Assembly (NCBI GenBank): GCA_947166515.1
Contig: CAMVEM010000008.1
Coordinates: 1-34,436 of the forward strand
Length of the DNA stretch: 34,436 nt
Reading direction: 5' to 3'
Source: an uncultured Clostridia bacterium
GTDB taxonomy: Bacteria; Bacillota; Clostridia; Oscillospirales; Ruminococcaceae
The notes under the pieces are model-generated. The model saw nothing but the letters and a program-made list of their open reading frames with translations. It was not told the origin of the DNA and searched no databases. The translations under genes were made by a program, and so were the position numbers. Below are positions 26,891 to 34,436 of the stretch, in pieces (the stretch's first letter is position 1; every line of letters starts with the position of its first letter).

Positions 26891-26927
26891 GAGCGCGTTG
26901 ACAGTTATAACCATGGGCAATATAAAA

Positions 26928-26959
26928 GGCCGCACATCATTACCGGTGTACGGCCTTTT
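26928..26959. terminator. Bidirectional intrinsic terminator
   Basis: AAAGGCCG-cacatcattaccggtgta-CGGCCTTTTT. The minus strand also ends in TTTTAT. Confidence 0.75.
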
Positions 26960-27016
26960 TGTGTCAGGTATATATCATCCGGATCTTAACATCGCGCAGT
27001 GCTTATTCAAGTCAGA

Positions 27017-27328
27017 CTATTGCAGCCCGACTGTTTTGTTGACAGGGAGCGAAAAGGCTATACCTTGTCCCTCAGCATTCATTCCTGACGCGCTGTAAAC
27101 TGCTGTCATTACAGCATCCTTTATATCCGCAGGAACAAGTATCATAACAACTTCCTTGTCAGGATGCACCGTGATCTTGAACAGCTCCTCGGCTTCTTTT
27201 CCCGCAGTACCGCGGGCGCGTATTACAGTGCCGCCGCGGGCGCCTGCTTCTCTTGCCGCGTCCATTACGGTCTCGGAAAATCCGGCATTTATGATACAGA
27301 ATATCATTTCATATTTATTGTCGCTCAT
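27017..27328 (-). CDS. PII-like nitrogen regulatory family protein
   Basis: FSETVMDAAREAGARGGTVIRARGT and FKITVHPDKEVVMILVPADIKDAVM, a GlnB-like ferredoxin fold signature. Confidence 0.8.
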   Translation of the reverse strand: MSDNKYEMIFCIINAGFSETVMDAAREAGARGGTVIRARGTAGKEAEELFKITVHPDKEVVMILVPADIKDAVMTAVYSASGMNAEGQGIAFSLPVNKTVGLQ

Positions 27329-27717
27329 TTAGCAAATCCCCCGTTTACCGTATTTGTGGCATTGCACAGAAAGGCGTACACCGATGTACCTATAATACTC
27401 GAAAAAGGTACGGATACCGCTACGCCTTTTCCTCCCCTTATCTTGCGAAATTTCTGCCCGAGCATGTACGTCAGGTCATCGAGCTTATCGGAACGCACAA
27501 CACTGAATATCACAGCCTTATCGGTATCGGCGACGCCGAGATAATCGAGGATGTCCGCCTTTGCTGTACCGCGCGCAGGCATTGTCAGCTGAAAATTCAC
27601 TTCGTATGACTGTATGAGGTCGGCATAGAATTCGGATTTGTTTTTTTCAACTATCGTTATCAGGAGCTCCAGCTTTATCGGAGCTTTATTGTTTGTATCA
27701 GAGCCTTTACTATTCAA
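27325..27717 (-). CDS. Second, divergent PII-like protein (TTG start)
   Basis: IKLELLITIVEKNKSEFYADLIQSYEVNFQLTMPARGTA and GKGVAVSVPFSSIIG. Overlaps the next gene by 4 bp. AAGGGGG RBS. Confidence 0.68.
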   Translation of the reverse strand: MNSKGSDTNNKAPIKLELLITIVEKNKSEFYADLIQSYEVNFQLTMPARGTAKADILDYLGVADTDKAVIFSVVRSDKLDDLTYMLGQKFRKIRGGKGVAVSVPFSSIIGTSVYAFLCNATNTVNGGFAK

Positions 27718-27729
27718 AATGAAGCCCCC

Positions 27730-29259
27730 TTAATCAAAATATAGTATCTGCATATCGTCGGATGACATAATACGGTTCATTGCAACGCGTCTTCTCACAC
27801 GCTCTGACACTACAGCCTTGAAACCGAGAGCCTGTATTGTTATCAGCGGGGTCATAGCTACCATGGCAACTACTCCGAACGCGCTCGAAAGCACATTTTC
27901 GGAACCGTTCAGAGCCATGCACGCGCCTATCGCGAGCGGAAGTATAAAGCTCGATGTGAGAGGACCGCTGGCAACTCCGCCGGAATCGAACGCGATCGCG
28001 GTATAGAGTTTAGGGACGAAGAACGAAAGTCCCAACGAAACAAGGTAGCCGGGTATCAGATAGTAGAGCACGGAGAAACCGAAAATTATGCGTATTACGG
28101 AAAGTCCGATAGATACGCCTACACCGATCGACAGCGCAAGCAACATTTGACGCTTTGTGACCGAGCCGGTTGTCACATCCTCGACCTGCTTGTTCAGGAC
28201 ATGCACTGCGGGCTCCGCGAGAACTACCACCATACCGATGACGAACGCAAATACCGTCAACGGGATATTCCCGCTCTCCGCAAGCTGATATCCGAGCTTA
28301 TAGCCTATCGGCATAAATCCTATGGTCGCGGCAGCTAAGAAAATAACAAGTCCGACAAAGGTGTTGCAGATACCTATGAAGATCTGTACCAGCTTTTTTT
28401 TCGGGAGCTTCAAAACAGCTAATTGCAGGATCGTAAAAGATATTATCAGTAAGATGAGCGAATTGCCAACATCGGTCATTATCTCAATAAATGTATCAAG
28501 CAGCTTTTCACCGAGATGCGCTTTTACCGAATAATCCGGTATCTCATATGTAAGCCCCTCGCCATGGGAGAAAAGAGACAGCATCATCACCGCGATTACG
28601 GGACCTACCGAACACAGCGCGATAAGCCCGAAGCTGTTTTCGTCAGAATTTCTGCCGCCTATCGTCATTGATATGCCTATACCGAGCGCCATGATAAATG
28701 GCACCGTGATAGGTCCGGTCGTGACGCCGCCGGAATCAAATCCCAGCGGCAGCAGCGCACCTTTCGACTGCTCAAGAAGCATTGCCGCCACAGCAAACAG
28801 CATCATATAGAAAAACAGCAGAAATGGTGTTATATCCTTTTTCAGAACTATTTTCAGAACTCCGAGAAGCAGGAATACACCGACGCCTACCCCGACGAAG
28901 CCTATCAGCATTGTGCCGTCCATTACCGCGCTTACCTGTCCCGCGAGCACAGAAAGATCGGGCTCGGCTATAGTTATCAGAAGTCCCATAACAAAGCTTA
29001 CCGCAAGCAGTACTCCAATTTTCCGGGATTTGGTAAGGCCCTCTCCGACGTGCTCGCCCATAGGCGTCATAGCCATATCCGCGCCGAGATTGAACAGTGC
29101 AATACCGAGTATCAGGAAAAACGCGGAGATACCGAATACTGTCATTTCTTCCGTTGTAAGCGTCACAAGCGGAGTATATGCCGTTATCAGCACTATCAAA
29201 GATATGGGCATTACGGAAATAACAGCTTCATAGATCTTTATAGCAAGAGCTTTTCCCAT
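27730..29259 (-). CDS. DUF1538-type multipass membrane protein (putative transporter)
   Basis: Two related halves with repeated GFDSGGVTTGPITVPFIMALGIG and AFDSGGVASGPLTSSFILPLAIG motifs. Confidence 0.82.
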   Translation of the reverse strand: MGKALAIKIYEAVISVMPISLIVLITAYTPLVTLTTEEMTVFGISAFFLILGIALFNLGADMAMTPMGEHVGEGLTKSRKIGVLLAVSFVMGLLITIAEPDLSVLAGQVSAVMDGTMLIGFVGVGVGVFLLLGVLKIVLKKDITPFLLFFYMMLFAVAAMLLEQSKGALLPLGFDSGGVTTGPITVPFIMALGIGISMTIGGRNSDENSFGLIALCSVGPVIAVMMLSLFSHGEGLTYEIPDYSVKAHLGEKLLDTFIEIMTDVGNSLILLIISFTILQLAVLKLPKKKLVQIFIGICNTFVGLVIFLAAATIGFMPIGYKLGYQLAESGNIPLTVFAFVIGMVVVLAEPAVHVLNKQVEDVTTGSVTKRQMLLALSIGVGVSIGLSVIRIIFGFSVLYYLIPGYLVSLGLSFFVPKLYTAIAFDSGGVASGPLTSSFILPLAIGACMALNGSENVLSSAFGVVAMVAMTPLITIQALGFKAVVSERVRRRVAMNRIMSSDDMQILYFD

Positions 29260-29299
29260 TTATTCTCCTTCTCTCAACATCAAAAAAATTTTTTTTGGA

Positions 29300-29911
29300 T
29301 CAGAACTTCTTCTTGACCGTTATCTCTACTTTTCCGCTGATTATGCCTACAGTAACATCATCGGCAAGTTTTGCAATTATTGAACGTTCGAGTTCATCCC
29401 ATTTTGCAGGGTTATTCTCCGCCTTTTTCTTGTATGAAAGCAGCGACCATTCGCTTGAATAACCGACAGGATCCTGATACGCTCCCATTTCTATAAAATC
29501 AAGAGGAGCCGGATCATAAACGACATCTCCGCTCACACCATTTGAAAGGGCATAATTTGCCAGCATGACCTCGGCAGCGATCTTTATCTTGTTCATGATC
29601 CCGACTGCCGCGGCATTCCTTCCGGACTTTGAGACTTTCAGTATTTCCTCTCTGTCAAGACTCGAAAGAAGGTCTTCCGCTTCAACTACCGAGTGGATCT
29701 CAAAACTCTTGTTTTCTGCTTCTATCCAGAATTCTCCCTTTCCATATATCAACAGGTTGGGCAGCATACCCACAAGTTCTTCACAAAGAAGCATAAGCTT
29801 GAGCGTCTGCTTTTCGTCAAGGCCACAGTATTGTGCAGCTTTCTCCGCGAGCGTGTTTATGCCCGCTAAACCGGTTACAGCCTTTTCAAATTTGTAAACA
29901 TCCGTTTTCAT
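29300..29911 (-). CDS. Divergent ATPase-like/partner-switching accessory protein, hypothetical
   Basis: 203 aa. LKLMLLCEELVGMLPNLLIYG resembles the N-box helix of RsbW-type ATPases, but G-boxes are not recognisable. Confidence 0.5.
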   Translation of the reverse strand: MKTDVYKFEKAVTGLAGINTLAEKAAQYCGLDEKQTLKLMLLCEELVGMLPNLLIYGKGEFWIEAENKSFEIHSVVEAEDLLSSLDREEILKVSKSGRNAAAVGIMNKIKIAAEVMLANYALSNGVSGDVVYDPAPLDFIEMGAYQDPVGYSSEWSLLSYKKKAENNPAKWDELERSIIAKLADDVTVGIISGKVEITVKKKF

Positions 29912-29928
29912 ACATTACCTCTTATATT

Positions 29929-30249
29929 TTACATTTCAATTGTCAGTATATCAACATAACCTGTAACATCCAGCGTTTCATATACTGTTTCCGTTGGTTT
30001 TCTGATAACAATGTCAGAGTAACCCGGCATCTTATTCTTGAACAATTTATAAAGATCAAGCAATACCCTGAGCCCCGCAGATGATATATATGTCAGGTCC
30101 TGAAAATCAAAAACAATTTTTGTGATCCCGTCCAGCGAGCACTTTATTTCCTCCCGGAATTCGGATGAATTGTCGGCATCTATCCTGCCGTTGGCTACTA
30201 CTGTCAGAACGTCATTGTCTTTTGTTTTGGTAAGAATAAGATCATTCAT
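29929..30249 (-). CDS. STAS-domain anti-sigma factor antagonist-like protein 1
   Basis: IVFDFQDLTYISSAGLRVLLDLYK. Start set at the RBS-supported ATG (AAGGAG upstream). Confidence 0.88.
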   Translation of the reverse strand: MNDLILTKTKDNDVLTVVANGRIDADNSSEFREEIKCSLDGITKIVFDFQDLTYISSAGLRVLLDLYKLFKNKMPGYSDIVIRKPTETVYETLDVTGYVDILTIEM

Positions 30250-30271
30250 TTTCTGCTCCTTTTGAATCTGT

Positions 30272-30583
30272 TTATTTCTCAATATTCAGTATGTCCAAAA
30301 AGCCTGTAACCTCAAGCACCTCGGTAACAAGATCAGTCGGTTTTCTGATGATGAGTCTGCCATTGACTTCACCCATTTTCCTTTGTAATTTAAGAATTAC
30401 ACGCAGTGCCGAGGAAGAAATATAGCTTACCTTTTCGAAATCAAGTACAAGTTTTGTAATGCCGTCAAGCGAAGGACTTACTTCTGCGTCAAACTTGGGC
30501 GTAGTGTCAGTATCTATCCTGCCCTCCGCAAACACTGTCAGCACATCATGTTCTTTCTGTTTTTTTATTGTCAGTTCATCCAT
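30272..30583 (-). CDS. STAS-domain anti-sigma factor antagonist-like protein 2
   Basis: LVLDFEKVSYISSSALRVILKLQRK. Start at MDELTIKKQKEHDVL. Confidence 0.88.
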   Translation of the reverse strand: MDELTIKKQKEHDVLTVFAEGRIDTDTTPKFDAEVSPSLDGITKLVLDFEKVSYISSSALRVILKLQRKMGEVNGRLIIRKPTDLVTEVLEVTGFLDILNIEK

Positions 30584-30654
30584 AATATTTACTCCCTTAG
30601 TAAATCCGACCCGGAGTCGGATCAATTATTATCACATGTTCCGTTCAGTACTTT

Positions 30655-30969
30655 TCAGTTTTCGATATTGTACAGATCTGCTATTCCGGTAACCTCCAAC
30701 GCTTCAAACACAATTTCAGTGGGCTTTCTGATCACAAGATCGGTTACGGCGTTTTCGGTCATACATTTAAAAACATCGAGTAACACACGAAGTCCCGCGG
30801 ATGATATGTAGATGAGTTTTTCAAGATCAAACACAAGCTTGTTCACATCGTTCAGATACGGTTTTACCTCTTCGCTGAACTGTGGCGAGTTCTGATTGTC
30901 GATCCTGCCCTCCGCAAATACCGTCAGCACGTTATTTTCCTGCTTTCTTCTGATGATAAGATCTTCCAT
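30655..30969 (-). CDS. STAS-domain anti-sigma factor antagonist-like protein 3
   Basis: LVFDLEKLIYISSAGLRVLLDVFK. Start at MEDLIIRRKQENNVL. Confidence 0.88.
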   Translation of the reverse strand: MEDLIIRRKQENNVLTVFAEGRIDNQNSPQFSEEVKPYLNDVNKLVFDLEKLIYISSAGLRVLLDVFKCMTENAVTDLVIRKPTEIVFEALEVTGIADLYNIEN

Positions 30970-31020
30970 AGTAATAACTCCTTTTTGATTATTTTCAGGG
31001 GATTTCTCCCATTCATACAT

Positions 31021-31449
31021 TTATTGATTTATGAGCAGTTTTCTCATAACAAGTATATTGCACCCGTCACGATATTCATACGAAACATTATCCATATTCT
31101 TTTTGGTGAGGAATATCCCGAGACCACCTATCTTCCTCTCACTCGGAGGAAGCTTGACATTCGGGTCGTCCCTCGAAAGAGGATCATACCGCACGCCGTG
31201 ATCGATGAATGTGATCTCAGCCACGGGCGGCTCTCCGGATATGACCGTTTTTATCTGTACTGTACCGGTTCCGGGCGCATAGGCGTAACTTGCGATATTC
31301 ACAAATATTTCCTCGACTGCGAGCTCGATCTGGAGCTGTGTTTTCATAGGGCAGCCGACGGCTTCAAGCTGTTCGTCTATAAACGATATGACCGTTCTTA
31401 ATTTAACAGCCTCAGCTTCGATTTCAAGTTCATTTTTAATCAGTTTCAT
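31021..31449 (-). CDS. RsbW-like ATP-binding (HATPase_c_2) anti-sigma kinase-type protein
   Basis: N-box IELAVEEIFVNIASYAY, G1 FIDHGVRYDPL, G2 ERKIGGLGIFLTKKNMD. Confidence 0.88.
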   Translation of the reverse strand: MKLIKNELEIEAEAVKLRTVISFIDEQLEAVGCPMKTQLQIELAVEEIFVNIASYAYAPGTGTVQIKTVISGEPPVAEITFIDHGVRYDPLSRDDPNVKLPPSERKIGGLGIFLTKKNMDNVSYEYRDGCNILVMRKLLINQ

Positions 31450-33115
31450 GATCCGCTCCTTTATATTCTATACACAGCATCGTCATATCGTCAAACTGTT
31501 CAGCGTCCTTTACAAACGCATTCACAGCGTTTCTGACATTTGCCAGTATTTTTTCCGGAGAAGCACCTTTATCCTCATTCAGTGTGTCAAGCATACGATC
31601 AAGGCCAAACATATTCTTATCCTTGTCTTTTGCTTCGGGAACTCCGTCAGTGTACAGGAACAGTTTATCTCCCGGTTCAAGCGCGATTTCGTATTCCTTG
31701 TACCTTATTTCGGGAAGACCTCCGACAACTAATCCTGATTTTTTTCTAATAAGCTCAAATTCCCCGTTTGCTTTCATGATCGCGGGATATTCATGACCGC
31801 CGTTTGCCGCCGTGATCCTGCCCGTGGATATTTCAAGGATACCGAACCACACAGTTACGAACATACCTGCCTGATTGTTTGAACAGATCGCCTCGTTGGT
31901 TTTCGTGAGCGTTTCTCCTGCGGATCTTCCGAGCATGGCACAGCTCTGTATTATGACCTTCGAGACCATCATAAACAACGCCGCGGGCACTCCCTTTCCG
32001 CTGACATCAGCCATTACTATGCCAAGATGATCGTCGTCAATAAGGAAGAAATCATAGAAATCACCGCCGACTTCTCTTGCGGGAGTCATTGACGCAAACA
32101 GATCAAATTCCTTCCTGTCCGGAAAAGGCGGAAAAACATGCGGAAGCATGCTTTGCTGTATCATCGTCGCAGTGTTCAGTTCCGCGCTGATGCGTTCCCG
32201 ATCGGCGGTCACTGTTTTCAGATTATTCATATATGATGCCACGCTGTCGGCAAGGCTTTGCACATTATCAGCAAGCAGATGAAGCTCGTTGCCCGACCTT
32301 ATGCTGACTTTTTCATAGATAAGATCCTCAGGCGCAGCATTGTTTTGAATTTGTTTAACAAATGCTTCGCTGCTCTTCTCTATGCTCAGGATAGGCTTGA
32401 TGAGATGACGGCGGATGTAGAACAAATACAGTATAATGGTAATGGCAGCCAGAACAAATGCTGTTATTATGACCAGAGTTATATAACGCTGAACACATTC
32501 GTTTATCTTATTGATATTTATTTCGACGCAGATAAGCCCGACCGCGTTATCATTGCTGTCATATATCACATGATAACCGTTCAGCATATATCCGTATCCT
32601 TCTGAATAACCTTCCATTGTGCCGGTGCTACGATTTTTTTCTTTTACAGCTTTCTGGAGTATCAGAAGAGTATCATCCGCAAACGCGCCCTGTTCACATG
32701 GTTTTCCCATATAGCTGTATATTTCCGACAGCGGTCTGCCCGAAGACAATTCCTCCTGTGTCTTGGCATTGATCGCATAATGCAGGCTGTATATGTCATA
32801 GATGTCTTCAAAATATATGGCATAAAGATATTCTATATTGGAACAGTCCTTGATCTTATTAAGCTCGGATCTGAATTTCTCATATCCGTCGGGCATTTCA
32901 CGTGCGGCGACCATATCACCGAAAGAATACTCTTCCGCTGCACGGGATGCATATTCAACGACAGTTTTCGTATAGGACACATAGTTGTCCATTACATTGT
33001 CATAATAAAGCTTATATCCGATACTGGCTATTGCTGTTGTAAGGATTCCCATAAATACCACAGCGGCGATCACTGCGGTGGTATTTATACCGATTCCTTT
33101 TTTCATGCTACTCAT
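31436..33115 (-). CDS. Membrane-bound SpoIIE/RsbU-type PP2C serine phosphatase with extracellular sensor and HAMP-like region
   Basis: Two TM segments, LNTATMIQQSMLPHVFPPFP, PAREVGGDFYDFFLIDDDHLGIVMADVSGKGVPAALFM, GDKLFLYTDGVPEAKD, QFDDMTMLCIEY. Start set at MSSMKKGIG with upstream GAAAGG. Confidence 0.92.
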   Translation of the reverse strand: MSSMKKGIGINTTAVIAAVVFMGILTTAIASIGYKLYYDNVMDNYVSYTKTVVEYASRAAEEYSFGDMVAAREMPDGYEKFRSELNKIKDCSNIEYLYAIYFEDIYDIYSLHYAINAKTQEELSSGRPLSEIYSYMGKPCEQGAFADDTLLILQKAVKEKNRSTGTMEGYSEGYGYMLNGYHVIYDSNDNAVGLICVEININKINECVQRYITLVIITAFVLAAITIILYLFYIRRHLIKPILSIEKSSEAFVKQIQNNAAPEDLIYEKVSIRSGNELHLLADNVQSLADSVASYMNNLKTVTADRERISAELNTATMIQQSMLPHVFPPFPDRKEFDLFASMTPAREVGGDFYDFFLIDDDHLGIVMADVSGKGVPAALFMMVSKVIIQSCAMLGRSAGETLTKTNEAICSNNQAGMFVTVWFGILEISTGRITAANGGHEYPAIMKANGEFELIRKKSGLVVGGLPEIRYKEYEIALEPGDKLFLYTDGVPEAKDKDKNMFGLDRMLDTLNEDKGASPEKILANVRNAVNAFVKDAEQFDDMTMLCIEYKGADHETD

Positions 33116-33177
33116 CCTTTCTTCATTATCTGTCTGCAGCTCAGAGTATCTCCGTTTGTGCTCCACTCGTCCGAATG

Positions 33178-33576
33178 TCAGAATTTTACAGTTACAATAT
33201 TTCTGTCTGTAAATATATGCTTTACAGACTTTAACAGCTTTCTTGAAATAAGCGCAGAAAGCTCATCGCCTTCGGACACGGGGTCATACTTGTCTCCGCC
33301 GTATGTTATTGTCATTTGAGGAGAAGCAAATAATCCGTACTTCTCCACTATGACAGTGACCGGAAGCCCGTCGTCGTCGTTATGCTCGACAAATTGCAAT
33401 ATATTGTTTTTGACAAGCTCCTCAAAAGCAAGTTCGAGATTACGTTTGACGCTTTCTTTTGCCCTGCATAGCCTGCAGTATTTTTCGATAGTGTCAATAT
33501 ATTCTTTCACACTGATCTCACAAGAATCTATATCAAATTGCAGCACATTCTTGTTAAGGGTAAGCCTTGATATCAC
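33178..33576 (-). CDS. Divergent RsbW/HATPase-like protein lacking a clear G2 box
   Basis: LELAFEELVKNNILQFVEHNDDDGLPVTVIVEKYG (N-box-like) and TYGGDKYDPVSEGDELSALISRKLLKSVKHIF aligned to the G1-lid region. Confidence 0.65.
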   Translation of the reverse strand: MISRLTLNKNVLQFDIDSCEISVKEYIDTIEKYCRLCRAKESVKRNLELAFEELVKNNILQFVEHNDDDGLPVTVIVEKYGLFASPQMTITYGGDKYDPVSEGDELSALISRKLLKSVKHIFTDRNIVTVKF

Positions 33577-33729
33577 CTATCGTTCCCTCCTGCTATTCTC
33601 ACGTTATCGCCTTTGATGTATTAATCTCCGCAAGTTCCCTGCTCTGACCGCAGAGAGCCTCCGAAGATATATATGTTATCTGCATTTTCAAATCAATTAA
33701 AATTCAGGGATCCATTTCTCTGTGATATT

Positions 33730-33758
33730 ATTATATAGCATTACAATAAAAAAGTCAA
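33730..33758 (-). promoter_or_regulatory. Sigma-A-like promoter for the SpoIIE/STAS/PII operon
   Basis: Minus strand TTGACT, 17 bp, TATAAT. Confidence 0.75.
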
Positions 33759-33762
33759 TTAC

Positions 33763-33792
33763 CAATCTGGAAATTCCGATATTACCAGATTG
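33763..33792. promoter_or_regulatory. Inverted repeat just upstream of the -35 (candidate regulator site)
   Basis: CAATCTGG-aaattccgatatta-CCAGATTG, perfect 8-bp arms. Confidence 0.55.
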
Positions 33793-33903
33793 ATAATTTA
33801 CTTTCAGGACAATAAATGTTATAATTGTATTGTAAGTGGTTAGCCCACAAAAAGTTTGCATTCCGCAGACAGTATTTTCAAAAGATTTCCTCAGGAGGAT
33901 AGA

Positions 33904-34353
33904 ATTAAAAAAATTATTTCGGCATTTCTGTCGCTTTTGATGACAGCATTTATCACGCTTCCCGCTTATGCTGCCGATGACAGCGGCGATATTTTGCAGG
34001 AGAGTGTGAAAGCCGCCAAAAGAGCGAGCGGACGGTACTATTACAATTACCTCGGCACTATGAGAAAAGGCGCGGCTTATCAGGAACTGTACGATTTTGC
34101 CCTGCGCCTGATAGAAAGTGACATGGATTTCGAGAAGAAAGTCATTACAATTCATTTTAATGCCAACTCTCCGGTCAAATGGGAATATGACTCAAGTGCT
34201 CTTGATTATTATGAGATCCTGAGTGTCTCCAATTTGTTCTGCAGCGAAAATCCGTACTTTTACTTTATGAATTTCATGATTTCCGACGACGAGCTGTTTA
34301 CCGTTATGGTGTATTCATGTCTGTTGACAAACTGTCAATTGACATTGGTATGA
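33904..34353 (+). CDS. Secreted hypothetical protein, apparent ATT (or upstream TTG) start
   Basis: RBS AGGAGG then ataga then ATT AAA AAA ATT. Encoded (M)KKIISAFLSLLMTAFITLPAYA-ADD signal peptide. The C-terminus may be truncated. Confidence 0.55.
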   Translation: MKKIISAFLSLLMTAFITLPAYAADDSGDILQESVKAAKRASGRYYYNYLGTMRKGAAYQELYDFALRLIESDMDFEKKVITIHFNANSPVKWEYDSSALDYYEILSVSNLFCSENPYFYFMNFMISDDELFTVMVYSCLLTNCQLTLV

Positions 34354-34367
34354 AAGTATGATATAAT
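34339..34367 (+). promoter_or_regulatory. Consensus sigma-A promoter pointing out of the window
   Basis: TTGACA, 17 bp, TATAAT. Overlaps the stop of the secreted ORF. Confidence 0.8.
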
Positions 34368-34436
34368 AGAAATGGTTAAATATATTTTGAGAATGCTTCA
34401 ATAAAGATGATCAAGTAATTTCTCAAAACAAAATGT

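Noticed and set aside
1-34436. CRISPR array, tRNA, rRNA, integrase or transposase
   Set aside because: No regularly spaced repeats, no tRNA/rRNA signatures and no recombinase-like proteins were recognised in the sequence or ORF track.

Overview
The window looks like a Firmicutes/Clostridia chromosomal segment, Ruminococcus/Oscillospiraceae-like by general character; this is an inference and no rRNA or tRNA was seen. About 25 intact CDSs are supported. They include: a hybrid histidine kinase with two Cache domains; an acyl-CoA synthetase with an XRE-cupin regulator; a PaaK-like ligase; a PAS-GGDEF protein; a CPA-type cation/H+ antiporter behind a terminator-type leader; a patatin; an APH-like kinase; an RR-ABC-ABC-HK cluster; an UlaG-like MBL hydrolase; an alpha/beta hydrolase; and a PfkB kinase. 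The most system-like region is a nine-gene minus-strand block (about 33.7 to 27.0 kb). It joins a SpoIIE/RsbU-type phosphatase, one canonical RsbW-like ATPase, two divergent ATPase-like proteins and three tandem STAS antagonists to a DUF1538 membrane protein and two PII-like proteins. No sigma factor gene is visible there. A second theme is gene decay by internal deletion. The affected remnants are an aldo/keto reductase fused antisense to the HK 3' end, a HATPase fragment, mgtE, a BAAT-like hydrolase, TetR, an Asp/Glu racemase and an NPKTG surface protein. Also notable are a ~335 bp hairpin-rich element with terminal inverted repeats, two riboswitch-like leaders with consensus promoters, and a possible ATT start codon.
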